DNA of 64,000 bases from assembly GCA_900095095.1 (NCBI GenBank), contig FMBT01000307.1, positions 186,001-250,000 of the forward strand. Reading direction: 5' to 3'. Of this stretch, positions 10,808-22,148 are shown piece after piece. The position numbers and the translations under genes are program-made. The notes under the pieces were generated by a model. That model saw only the letters and a program-made list of their open reading frames with translations. It ran no database searches and was not told the DNA's origin. Numbering within the stretch: position 1 is the stretch's first letter; every line of letters starts with the position of its first letter. The stretch comes from Fragilariopsis cylindrus CCMP1102. Taxonomy: Eukaryota > Bacillariophyta > Bacillariophyceae > Bacillariales > Bacillariaceae.

Positions 10808-12990
10808 CTATGTAAGATCATCAAAAGCGTTTGCCGTGACAGAGCGTTCCCAATCATCCAACTCAGATTCGATTTTAGTTCTGTTTAGAGACAGATCATG
10901 ACAATACGGTACGAGTGTTTCAACCATATTTGTTCGAGAGTAAGATGAGGAATTCTTTACAGCTCCAGCGCAATGAGCACAGGAGAAAGATGACGAATAT
11001 ACTAGATACCTTGCGAGAAGAACAGCAACTTGAATTTGATATGACATAGTGACTGTAGAAATTATTCGACCCAGCTCGTTTGGAGATAATGAGGAAAATA
11101 GCTCTTGATATTCTGGCTGCCTAGCTCTACCCGCAATAATCTCATAATCGTGAATCGATCCACTCAATTCTTTCAAGAGCTGACCAAATAAAACTTTCGT
11201 TCCTTGCGCTTGAGATAAGCTTGGTGTTAGATATTGCTGCGCATGTCCAATATCTGGTCTATTTGGCTGCTCTGTGAAATCACTCACAGTCGTTTCGTCG
11301 TCATACGAATACGATTCAATCCTTTGTCGGAACAGTTCTTGAGCATAGGAGGATTCGGCTATGGACTCTATCATAGATCTATCACCGATCGAGTTCCCCC
11401 GTTCACGGTGTGGAGTGTTACTGTACATTTCATAAGGCATATACGTACTTCTCGGGGATGAATTGTTGTGGGTAGATAGATCCAAAAAAGAGAGCCGACC
11501 GGTAATTTCTTTTAGTGGGGCTGGTAAATAATCTTGCCCGAACAAAGACTCGTCTGGAGCGCTTGGTATCGGATTTAGTCGATCTATCATGTCGCAATCG
11601 TATTGATCCAAATCGTCGTTATTGTCGCTAATTTTATCATGAAAAAACGCTGCAGATCCTCCAATATGATGAACCGACTCATTTGGGGATAAGATGACTA
11701 AATTTGCAATAGGGATATTATAACCATTCTCTACCGATGATGACTTCCCACACAAACCTGAATTCTCTAGAGGAATAGTATCCTGCCCAACCACGGCTGC
11801 AAATTGCTCATTTGACATTCGACTTACTACCCTGCATTCAGATATCTTTTGCCGTGGGCTACCAATCATAATTGGGATTTTTATACATATATCTGTCACA
11901 CTCAGTTTGGTTTGAAACGCAACCTTTAGATAATGAGATATCTTGATGAGATTACCATCGTATGTATCACGTGCTGAGTTCGGAACAATAAGCTCGAACT
12001 GATTCTCCCCCCCAGAGACTAAATTCCTCAGGATTTCTTTATGCGTTGAGTGTATCCTCTCATTAACCTGTCGTTTGCTAGTTCTTGATGAGTAATTGCG
12101 ATACTTAGAAAATCCAGAAAGATTAACATCCTTTGTCTCAACGAGTACGTTTTTCAAAACACTCGTTCTACCTTTAAAACATACATTGTATTCGATTGAT
12201 TCAACGAGCTTGATAGAAATTCTTTCAATATCGACCGATGAATGATTCTTCCCAGAAATTGAACCGTTCAAATTTTGCCCTCTTCCAACATGTGAGTTGT
12301 CCACGCATGCAGCAATAGAAACAGAACCTTTACCTAAGAATTTTGACTGCAGTATCTCATGAGTTGTTGGTTGTACAATATATGGGACTATATCGTCATT
12401 CATACGACATGAGACAACTTGAAAAACCTTACTGAAACTTAGTTCACCAATTTCCGCCCTCAACTTATACTGGATTCTTCCTCTAAATTTATTTCCTTCC
12501 GTTCTAGGAAACTGTGTACTTGATGGCAACGAAGCAGGTAAAAGTATCTCGAACGGTTCGGCGTAAATACCTTTCGCGATCTTTCGATTCTTTGTCTCGA
12601 ACCCGTGTAGCTTAGTAGAAGTATGGACAGTTGACCTTTCCTCACGTCTAAACAATTATCTTATATTAGTAATCAAAATGATTTATATCGCAAAGGAACA
12701 ATGAGAGAAGAATGAAGAAAAACTTACGTGATACCTGTACTCGAGGTCGTGCATTCCGTTCCAAGTATACGAATATTCAGATCTGCTCCATGTATTTTCC
12801 TCTTCACGGTTAGAACCACCTCGCCTTTTATATACTCACCTGCAATTGCTATTTGATGGACAATAAGGAAAAAATTAGTAAACAATGACAGCTATGCGGG
12901 CTCACTCACTCACACAATTTTTACACCCAACTTACGTATTCCATTGCCATGATCGAAGGTAATGTGTAAACTTGCTTTTTGTCCCATCAT
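10808..12990 (-). CDS. Arrestin-domain-containing protein
   Basis: Arrestin-related proteins bind cytosolic tails of membrane proteins and act as trafficking or ubiquitin-ligase adaptors. Three exons (12990-12936, 12848-12728, 12647-10808) with consistent phases give 671 residues. Exon 1 begins MMGQKASLHITFDHGNGI. The arrestin N fold shows YIKGEVVLTVKRKIHG, GIYAEPFEILLPASLPSS and FRGRIQYKLRAEIG. The arrestin C domain begins near GKGSVSIAACVDNSHVGRG and includes IERISIKLVESIEYNV. The C-terminal 300 residues are disordered and Ser-rich, with a final helical segment. No PY ubiquitin-ligase motif was seen in what I read. Substrate is unknown. Confidence 0.8.
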
Positions 12991-13370
12991 TTTTCGTTTC
13001 TATTTCCATTAACGAGCGTGAGTTTGGTTTCGGCATATACTCATTTTCCAGTTTGTCTACAAATAATCTGGCCTGAGATCATTCAAAGGTTGATAATATG
13101 CAGGACAGCAACTCATCGGAGACGATGAATTGTTGTAACATGGTTAAAGTTTTGATTATGAACTGCACATAATCAGTCGTGATTGAAATTTTTGTATGTG
13201 GATCGATTTCTTAGGGCTTAACTCCCGGATTTTAATAATCTCTAACCCTAGTTGTCTACGATTTTGACAATATTAAAAAGTTTAATTACATTCACGACAC
13301 GGAGGGAAGAGAGGAGAGCAAGACAATTCAAATTCAAGCATTAAAAAGACGATCGAAGTCAATAGGAAAA
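12991..13370. promoter_or_regulatory. Shared upstream region of the arrestin-like and SNF5 genes
   Basis: A 380-bp spacer lies between the divergent starts at 12990 and 13371. It carries both 5' regions; no individual element can be assigned. Confidence 0.4.
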
Positions 13371-14155
13371 ATGACAGGTAATGCATTGATTCCTGTTCGT
13401 GTTGATTTTGTTACCGAGGACAAAAGTATACGAATCGTTGATACGTTACTGTTCGATCATACATGCTTTCCTATTAGTCTCTATCAACCGCTGTATGCTT
13501 CAGTAGAAGAAAATGTCACTGAAATTGCACATACAATTATATCAGACAACGAAGTTCAGGTAAGATTTTACTCTTACATTTAAAAAAAAGTCTTGTTATT
13601 GGGATTTTCTTTGATGGGATTATAAAGATCAAACCTCGCTGTTTAAATATATAATTTATCGACTAGTCGCAGTCCTAATATTGTATTTTCTCCTCATACT
13701 ATTATCTTCATTACTCTACACAAAAATCGTGATAGGGTATGGGGCGAACAGTTCGCCATTTCACCTCCAGGGTAGACTTCTGGTCTAAACAACTTCAAAA
13801 GGGTGTGGAAGATCAACTAAGACCGCAATTATGGAAAATTGCTACGATGAACAACAACAATAACAATGATAAGGATGATAATAATAGTAATATGATAATT
13901 CCAAAACATGATAAAATACCAGTACCGATATCCATACGACTGATCATTGATCGAGTTGTTATTCATGAAGATATCCTTTGGGACCCAAATGGAATTGTTA
14001 CTCCATTTGAATTTGCGGAAGATATGTCGAATGAATTGAATTTACCAGATGAGGCAACAGTTGGTATCGCAATAACAATTCTAGAGCAACTGTATGGCTT
14101 ACCAATAGATCAAACACAAGATCCAACTTTAGTAGCCGACAATACAACAACTTAA
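13371..14155 (+). CDS. SNF5: Compact SNF5/SMARCB1 (INI1) family protein
   Basis: SNF5/INI1 is a core subunit of SWI/SNF and RSC chromatin remodelers. Two exons (13371-13559 and 13736-14155, phase 0) give 202 residues. The two characteristic imperfect repeats are visible. Repeat 1 is at the start (LIPVRVDFVTEDKSIRIVDT, IAHTIISDNEVQ). Repeat 2 reads IPVPISIRLIIDRVVIHEDI, then WDPNGIVTPFEFAEDMSNEL and LPDEATVGIAITILEQL. The protein is little more than the SNF5 domain, with an Asn/Asp run between the repeats, and is much shorter than animal or yeast relatives (385-900 residues). It lacks the N-terminal DNA-binding region. It may be the main SNF5 of this organism or a paralogue. Confidence 0.88.
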
Positions 14156-14492
14156 CAATTAAGCCTTCTTCCACTGGTGCATGGATGACTGATTCTAAAG
14201 AAGCTACTAACACTACAGCACAAGTCGTCGCACAACATCGAAGTATTTAATATACTATAAATAGTATAGAACTCGGACAAATTAAAAAGAGAAATAGGGG
14301 AAGCGAGAAATAGGAGAAGTAATCGAATGCAGTTTGTTCTTGTCACTATTTTTAATGCTACTAGCCGTCATTAATAATGTAGTATTAATAGTTGTGTAGA
14401 TTCCTATTTCCTGTCACCACGTCCTCGTCTCAATACAAGCCTCTCGGAAGCGCTTTTGACATCATTTGGCACAGGGAGATTATTTTTGTTCT
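14156..14492. other. Convergent spacer between the SNF5 and PPR genes
   Basis: Both flanking genes end here. I see only AT-rich 3' sequence and no gene. Confidence 0.5.
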
Positions 14493-16187
14493 TTACATTG
14501 CGGCTCCATGAAGGTGGTAAGGCCAATCTTGTATTAGAGCACGATCCGTCAAATTCTTACATTCGTTCGAGGGGTGATCAACTAGGGTACGAATGAAAAC
14601 ATTACTGACTAGGCCGTCATCACAACAATCAGCGAATATATTCTCCACAAAATTTTCTCTATCTTCACCACTATCACTCCAAGAATAAGATAGCAGACCA
14701 ACCTGGAGAAGCGTCGCATACGAAAAATTATCTAGTCGATGTCGCGACTGTCGGTAGTCTTCAAATATCTGTTGTGCCAAGTCGAGAACATGGGGCCGTT
14801 TTTTTGCACAGCTCTTTAATAGTGATAGCATTCCAGTAAATAACTGTGGTGCGGTTGAAAGGTTATTTTCATTTTCAATCCCCTTAAACTGGACAGCCAT
14901 TCGTAGGCACGACGGATCGATGCAATGCGTTGGTCGACATGCCGTGCTTGATCTGCAGATTCCAACCAGGCTCTTATGACGATTGAAAACGACTCGCTGT
15001 TAGGACATAGACCAGGATGATCAGTACGTTCGTCTCGATATCTCTCGCCTAAATCTAACAGAACATTTTCAGCAGCCAAAGCACCGTCTGTCCCTGCCAA
15101 TGCCTTCATAACAATATTATAGGTGCTGACTGTAGGTAATAGACTACTTTTGTGGGATGATGTTGATGCAGATTCTGGGTATAGATCATAATCTTTCCAT
15201 AGTTGCTTTAACCACCAAGTTGCCCGTTTTCCACTTTGGGGATGACCGGAATTAGCCCATGCTAACATGACTTTTTCGTATGATAATACGTCGGGGGATG
15301 CTTCCATGAATTCATTGTCTCTATGGGACATCATGGTCCGCAGGATTTCTTCCGCCTTGAATTGTTCGCCACCGCTATCATCCGATATATTGTATTCGTA
15401 TCTATGCTGTCCAAAAGACGCCAATGCTGAATATCCTGTTATCAAAATATTGTATGGAACACGATGTGGAACGACTCCCTCAACTCCCGCATCATAAAGG
15501 TCGTGCATGTACTTGAGAATAGCTGTCGCCTCTTTGATCTCATCCATTCCATTTAAATGATGATCATGTCCATGTGCACGATGATCATTACTATTACCAT
15601 TATCATGGTAGTTATGTTGTTTTCTCCTCGATTTTTGATCATTGTTATATAAACGAGCTTTTTGCTTTGCTACAGCAATCAAAGCATCCATGGCCATGGA
15701 GTAGGATTTAGTGTTAGGTCGAGGTAAACCACTATCAGTGATGAAAGCCTCTGGATTTTCTCTTTGATCGCTTTCCATTAGACGTAGAATTGTAAGTACT
15801 TTCTTGTGGATGTTATGTTCCTGTTTACATCGCGTCCATCCCCGAATCACATGATTAAAGGTATCCGTATTGGGCCGAATAATAGCGATATCGTCGTCGC
15901 TATACCTATTTATCTTGTCTTCTTCTTGTTGCTGCTGCTGCTGCTGCTGCTGTTTGGAACGGTGACAATACATAGAATGAAGACGACGAAGAATATTCTC
16001 AGAAAAAGCTGCATTCTCAACCAATATCTGACGGTCACGTTTGTTTTTCCCCTGTCGTCCTCGTGTAAGACCATCAATGAATGCATTGAAACAATGGATT
16101 GTTGGTTTGATTTTTGGTGGTGGGGCGATATTCTGCTTCGTTTGTGCGTCATTGTCATTGTCATTGTCGTATTTATTATTGTTGGGC

Positions 16188-16221
<34 letters not shown>

Positions 16222-16879
16222 ATACAGTTGGTGGACGAGGAGGAGGATTCTTCCCTTGGATTGTTACCGTTGATAATAATATGTCACCACTTTTTTGAAT
16301 TATATCATTCAACCATCGTTCTGATCGGTTACGTATAACTATCGCTTCTTCCTTGTCAGAATTAGCCCAAGCTTGTATAACATATTGATAACATTTTGGA
16401 TCGAGATGAAATTCAGTTTCATTTTCATCCTTTCTTCTATGATACAACTCCAATAGACGATTCATCCACATATCTGCTCTACGTGGCCCGCCTGCATCAT
16501 GTACAGATTCTGGTGATGCCAAGTCCTTCAAAACGACCAAGAATGCTTCAACGTCGACAACAGATGTTGTTGTAGATGATGATGATGATATTTCATTTTG
16601 ATGAAGCAACCTTTTCAGCCAATCTTCCTTCTGATCTACACTACAATTAGCCATAAATGATGGGGAATGCCATTCTTTTTCACTATCTTTACTGTCCATC
16701 ATCGTCTCTTTTCTTAATTTAGAAAATACTGATAAATACCTTCTTTCGTCTTTAATAATGACATGATTGTATCTGTATCGTATTAGTGGTCGTCTAATCT
16801 TTGCGGGGGAAAGACGGTGCCTATTGGCTCTGACACAGCAAAGGCCACATTCGCGCCATGTAATCATCGTCGATATCAT
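14493..16879 (-). CDS. Pentatricopeptide-repeat (PPR) protein, probably organellar
   Basis: PPR proteins bind organelle RNA one base per 35-residue helical hairpin and guide processing or stability. The protein starts at ATG 16879 with a basic, acid-poor leader suited to mitochondrial (or plastid) import. Helical hairpins with PPR character recur, for example DTFNHVIRGWTRCKQ, KSYSMAMDALIAVAKQ, VPYNILITGYSALASF, STYNIVMKALAGTDGA and ESFSIVIRAWLESADQ. Asn and Gln runs (about 15930-15950 and 16189-16217) interrupt it. The first frame ends near 14816, but repeat-like sequence (APQLFTGMLSLLKSCAKK onwards) continues in the next frame to 14493. The switch falls near 14840-14890 and behaves like one missing base; I found no workable intron. 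Confidence 0.75.
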
Positions 16880-17341
16880 TTGCTCTACTTCTCGCTATTT
16901 GGTCATATACGAAACATTTTTACTTCATGCTCTTGCCTGATTTATTGGAATCGAATAGAATTGACGTACAATACTAACTTAATACTTGTAGGACCTTAAC
17001 TTATTCTAATAATAGAATCCTACATTATTGTGTGGATGAATTTGTGGCGCGCTGAGCGAAAGCAAGATAGAGTCACGCGGGACCCAGAAAATAACACCTG
17101 TAAGCAATGCTCACAATAGAGTCACGCGGGACCCAGAAAATATTAAAATCGCTGATTTGACGACGTAGAATAGATAGAAAAACGAATGAATCAAACATCA
17201 TAAAGAATCATATCTACCAAGTTTTGTTGCATTGGTACTACTAGTCAAATAATATGTCTAGTTCTTTCTTCTAAAGCGCTACAAAAATGTATTTCTAAAT
17301 AGATTGTTAATTCTACTGCTGTTGCTTGAATAGAAGTAATC
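16880..17341. promoter_or_regulatory. Upstream region of the PPR gene with a duplicated GC-rich block
   Basis: This spacer is the 5' side of the PPR gene and the 3' side of the ankyrin/kinase gene. Its only notable content is the 27-bp direct repeat described separately. No gene is seen. Confidence 0.45.
17067..17142. repeat. Two perfect 27-bp direct repeats, 49 bp apart
   Basis: Copies at 17067-17093 and 17116-17142 are identical over 27 bases and share the GC-rich core TCACGCGGGACCC in an AT-rich setting. They lie about 190-260 bp upstream of the PPR start codon. They could be a duplicated regulatory element (the core includes GCGGGA, which resembles E2F-type sites) or a small slip duplication. 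Confidence 0.8.
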
Positions 17342-19183
17342 TCAAAGTTGAACAGACGATCGCATCAAACGTCCAATGGATCGTAGCTGAGCCCACACTC
17401 CATCTTTATTCATTGAACAATCAAGTAGTACAATAGGGACGTGTTCTTCTCGTAAAAAATCAAGTGTCAAATTATGGTACTTATGATAATTCCGAATGCG
17501 TTTGATACCAGTTTGGAAATTGTCATCAGGTCGTTCTCCGGATTCACCTCTTTTCATTATTCGTTCAAGTAAAACTGTATCGTCACATGCAAGATGTAAT
17601 GCAAGTTCTGGCTTACCGCAAAGAGTTACTAAGTCTCTCGCATTTTCTTGTGATCGAGGAAATCCGTCTAGAAGAATACGCTTGCCCGGATGATCCTTCA
17701 TACGCTTTTGCATCAAGGTCACCATTATGGCCGAACTTACCAGGCCTCCACTACGCATAATTTCTTCGACGTTCTTTCCCAATTCTGTTGCAAGTTACAT
17801 AATAAAAGATAAGAATATACGCGTGAGAGATTTGGTTCTACAAAAGGCATATGTATAGCAATTTCGAACTTAGTTTTGACTTCATCGGAGAAAAAATAAT
17901 TTACCTGTTCCTTGGGCAACTTCGTCTCGTAGTAGTTGACCAGAAGATAAGTGAACAACGCCACATTCTTTTACTAAACGCTCGCTAAGTGCTCCCTTGC
18001 CACTTCCTGGTCCACCGACGACCAGAATGAGTCCAGCAGGTCGGCCACCAAGGAAGGTTTCATGATGACAGAGGAAATCGTCTATGGTAATTATTCCATT
18101 ATGACACACATCTGCAACTTCAAATAATTTTCTAACTACCTCGTCTGTAGGGTCCTCTCCTATCCCTCTAAGCATGTCTTGGACATCGTGCCAATCCATT
18201 GTTTTTATTTTTGGTCTCTCAGATGGGGCCCCATTGTCGTCTGCCACTACTATTCCGTTTACCCTAATTTTTGCATACGTATGCCACATATCTAAGAGAG
18301 CTTCTTGACCAGCAGAAGATGCCTGTGAAGATCCTCGTCTGCCACCAAATTTCTTCAGTATCTTTATGCAAGCTGTGTTGTTCGCAGCTATAGCGTCGTC
18401 TAGTGCTCTATTCCCCCACCTGTCCTTGCGGTTAGCGTCAGCACCTTTTTCGCAGAGTAATTGAATAATCTCAGCTTGGCCCTCGCTCGCAGCCAGGTGT
18501 AACGGAGTTCGTTGGTCGTAATCACTGAGATTTAGATCAATATTTCCATATTCTAATATAGCACGAACTTCATCGACGTCTCCCTCCCAACAGGCAGAAT
18601 TTAAATTGTTAGAAATGGAAGCGCTACCAAATTTCCCACCATGCAGTCGAAGATATTGAACAACCTCGATATGTTTGTGTCGATGTGCATCGTCGAGAGG
18701 TGCACCACCCCAACGATCGCTACGATTTATTTTTGATCCTCTTTCGAGTAATAATTTACAAATTTCTAAATGACCTTCGGATGCGGCAATATGCAATGGC
18801 GTGCGACGATCGTAATCTCGAAAATTCACCAGACCTGGCATTTTCGACAACAAGGTATCAACTTCGTCGACTGGAACACCCAGGGCAACCTGATGGAGAA
18901 AGCTACAACCCATAGCGAATACTTGCGCTGGAAGATCCATGTGATTTTTACACAAGTCATCTAATTGAGCATCAGCTTTCTCTTGATCCGAAAGAAAAAA
19001 TCTTTTTGTAATGTTGTTGTTTTCCTGCTGGAAATTCAAAACTGTTTGACGGTGCAGTGGAAGACTGCGACTCAATATCGTCGGCGGCATTGATGAGTAT
19101 CTACCGGTAGGACAAACATGCTGCGCAGCTCCTAGCCGCGATCTGGATGCTACAGATATCAAAAGTCGTGAGGAACGAGCCAT
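17342..19183 (-). CDS. Ankyrin-repeat / UMP-CMP (adenylate) kinase fusion
   Basis: Two exons (19183-17905, 17784-17342; phase 1) give 573 residues. After a basic mitochondrial-type leader come two pairs of ankyrin repeats (YDRRTPLHIAASEGHLEICK, YDQRTPLHLAASEGQAEIIQ), of the style found at the end of kidney-type glutaminase. A degenerate EF-hand loop follows (DVCHNGIITIDD, with Cys at position 3). The C-terminal half is a nucleoside-monophosphate kinase: P-loop GGPGSGKG, HLSSGQLLRDEV, LDGFPRSQENA and a lid resembling the UMP-CMP kinase signature (RGESGERPDDN instead of RGxxSGRxDDN). Adenylate kinase is the alternative. The splice joins VAQGTE to LGKNVEEI, exactly as the kinase fold requires. 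Ankyrin and EF-like parts suggest docking or calcium control; that is inference. Confidence 0.85.
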
Positions 19184-20152
19184 TTTATTTATGAAATTTA
19201 TTTATAAAAGAGAGGTATTTTACAGTAGTATGTTGTCGAAATCCAAAGTACAATTATAATGCTGAACGCTGAAGAATGGTTACGAAGAATGGTTACGAAG
19301 AATGGTATCCTCAGAAGTTCTCCTGACTACAATCTACCGGAATAAAATGAAATTAATAGAATGGTTGTGATTGGAAAATTTGATGCTGCAGGCATCCAAC
19401 ACAGAAGGGCATTTTCGCAAATTGGAAATCGCGGCTGTTTAGAGAGCTCGTCATCATTTCACGCAGATGACGCATAAACGTTTGGGGAGGGTTCTTAATA
19501 ATATAAATCAATTTATTCCCTCAAAGATCTTTCCTGCAGGTTTCGGATGGCAATAAGCATCATCGATTATTGCTGTAAGTATTAAAATAATTATGATTTC
19601 GCTCCTGATACACTCAATTTTGCATTGACGACGAGTGTTGGTAATGGACCTAGTGTCCTTGGTGGACATTGTCTCTTTTACGGTGCGAAGAAGTTACTTG
19701 TCGACGAGGACATTAATATGGAAACATTATTTCAAACTGCAGTCCTTCTTGGTTCTCCACCCAAAGTTGTATACTAAAAAATTAATGACTCTGCATCGAT
19801 CATGTGACTACTGTTTGATCAATTCGTAGACTAGATAGATTAGGTTTTGTGTATGGTGAACTTAGTATGAAGCATAATACAGATTATTTTTAAAGGCGGT
19901 TATAGAACTGTACTGTGCAATGCAGAGATAGTTGTTAATAAAAACAGTTCAAATTACAATACACATACGAGCTCGCTAGTGGATGGTAGAGCTTCACAAA
20001 AGACAAAGTAATTGCCTACATTCAATTCCTCCACCTTGCTTATTATTAAAATTTTATTGCCTCCAGCTTGTACGAGACATTATAGTCGTTGTTTATACTT
20101 CCGAGTACGCCTATATTTAAATATACTGTTATTATTTATTTAAATATTTATT
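19184..20152. other. Spacer upstream of the ankyrin/kinase gene
   Basis: The spacer holds a short tandem repeat with a 13-bp unit (GAAGAATGGTTAC, about 2.7 copies at 19271-19305) and the orphan open stretch at 19586-19777. Otherwise it is AT-rich with no supported gene. Confidence 0.5.
19586..19777 (+). pseudogene. Orphan protein-like open stretch, possible gene relic
   Basis: From 19586 the plus strand stays open for 63 codons to TAA at 19775-19777. The translation has protein-like composition (for example SVGNGPSVLGGHCLFYGAKK and LVDEDINMETLFQTAVLLG) rather than the Lys/Asn/Ile bias of the surrounding AT-rich DNA. It has no upstream ATG (the only ATG is late) and is preceded at once by an in-frame stop. 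No AG acceptor lies between that stop and the open stretch. It therefore cannot be a normal exon as drawn. I do not recognise the family. It may be the 3' remnant of a duplicated gene. Confidence 0.35.
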
Positions 20153-21337
20153 TTATGATTCCCGAATGAAGACAAAGAAATTTTCATCTATATCTCTTGT
20201 GATTCGCAACGCTTCATCTACGTAGAAGGTCTAACAATAAAAAATATTAATTAGTTGTTTGGGCATTTTGGTTGGCAAAAGATAAAATAATTTAAGAATG
20301 GTTAGCAAATAATAATGACAGGCGTGCATTACGATTATCTTGTTTTCTACACAAAAGAAGCCATTTAATACCACTGATATTTGAATAGAGTATTATATTT
20401 TTGCGTATCAACATCACATTTATTATGTACTTACCGTCATGGGGATAACAGGAACTTTCCCTGACATAACAGTTGAATAAAAATCTCCAACAGGAAGTTC
20501 GACTTGTAAATCATCCATGAACATATTAATGAATGGAATATTTGATCCCGTTACTTTTGTATTTTCTATTTGTAATTCCCAATTTTTGTCACTAACAACA
20601 TCCAACGAAGCAGTAGTAACAACCGTACCCTGTAACGATATAGGAATTCCCGGTAATGTACCCACCTCTAACGATACCTCACTAATTAATTTATTATCAG
20701 ATGTAACAATTTGACGGACACGTCCAACACGTGAACCCATCGTAGCTTGTTCATGCAATGCAAATCCATTTTCAGTCATATCCTTGTTCTCATCACCAAC
20801 AGCAACACGAATAGACTGAAAAAATGGACTCGAACGAAAAAATTGGGTACTCGAATAACATAAATCCCATTCACCCTCACAATGTGATGCTGGATTTCTT
20901 GTTGGATTTAAGGCCTCCAGTTGTGCCACTAAATCAATCACAATATCTCGTTCTTCCTTCGATGCGAATGCACCACGGTCTGTGACACTCGCCAAAAGTA
21001 ATAGTTCTCGTTTCAATGCATCACGTATTTCAATATCTTCTTCCTTTTCATCAACTGTAACTTCCTTACTTGCTGATGGTAAATCAGCTGTATCATAATC
21101 AGATGGTGAACCATCATCAGCATAATCGTAACAAATAATAAGTGACGACGACGGCGACTTCGACGGCGACGCCCGTGATGATGATGATGATGAAGCTGAA
21201 GCTGAAGCTGAACGATGGTGGTGGTGGTAGGATGGAGTAGTAAATGCAGTTATACAACAGTTACTACTACTCATTAACAGAAGCATCACTGACGATGCTA
21301 CTCTAATAGTAGCAGCCATATTCAAGAATAGTACCAT
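20153..21337 (-). CDS. PAP/fibrillin plastid lipid-associated protein
   Basis: Fibrillins (plastoglobulins) coat plastid lipid droplets and thylakoid margins. Two exons (21337-20435, 20230-20153; phase 0) give 326 residues. The N-terminus is a signal peptide ending at CCITAF, followed by a His/Ser-rich stretch, matching stramenopile plastid import. The PAP domain shows the opening REL block (ALKRELLLLASVTDRGA), EGEWDLCYSSTQFFRSSPFF (the W-L-Y-S core), SEVSLEVGTLPGIPISLQG, and at the very end TTFYVDEALRITRDIDENFF, matching the family's TYLDEDLRISRG. The last block is supplied by the small second exon, which confirms the splice. Confidence 0.9.
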
Positions 21338-22148
21338 GACAATATTTTTTCCTATGATTGAATACTTGTACTTGTACTTGATATTATTGTATATGTGTTC
21401 GTCGTGTTCGTAAGTAGCTATTTTATTTCCGGTATTGTATTATATATGTTGTGGATCACTGATTTTATTGTACAGTACATTCCGTTCATGATGTTGGCAT
21501 CAACGAACGATTCCACGTTATTAATAATAGAAATAATACTGCATACTCCCCGGCGTACAGTAACGTCAATAAGTTAGCGTTGTCGTTGATGCCATCATTC
21601 AAAGATATGAATTTTCAATTTGGGGAAGTAATCAATAATCAACCCCAAAGTGAATTTTGAAAGGGGGTAGGTAGTACAGTATGCGTTAGATCAGCAAAAA
21701 AGAACGACACACTGTTGCTGTAAAACCGTTAGTAGTACTTAGACATAATAATAACATCAAAAACACGACACGACAACACGACACGACACGACAGAAGTTC
21801 CGATCAAAAAAAAGACCAAAGTGAGAATGTGAGAATCATCCGATGACATTCATTGTCAACAAAAAGAAAACGATAATAGAGGCACCGTTAGTTTCATTAT
21901 TTAAATCTTTTTAGGAGCGAAGTATAGGATTTCACTTTCTTTGTTCACAAATCAGTGCATACTAGTACAGTACAGTACATCTGCATTCAGTATTCAGTAT
22001 ACAGTACATCAATTTTGCGTTTGCTTTAATTAATTTGACACCATACCATTTTTTAGGAAAGGGAAGATCTTAAATCTGTTTTTGTTTGTTTGTTCGTTCG
22101 AAATATATATTCGAAATATCAAAATACTGTATCCAATAAAGTATAGTT
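21338..22148. promoter_or_regulatory. Divergent spacer with short repeats
   Basis: This is the 811-bp spacer between the divergent starts of the PAP and transporter genes. It contains an ACACG-type run at about 21762-21793 and a cluster of TACAGTA words near 21963-22010. No gene or RNA is seen. Confidence 0.45.

Noticed and set aside
15806-16338. Plus-strand frames with Leu, Ile and Tyr runs opposite the PPR gene
   Set aside because: They are shadows of the Asn and Gln repeat codons of the PPR gene on the other strand.
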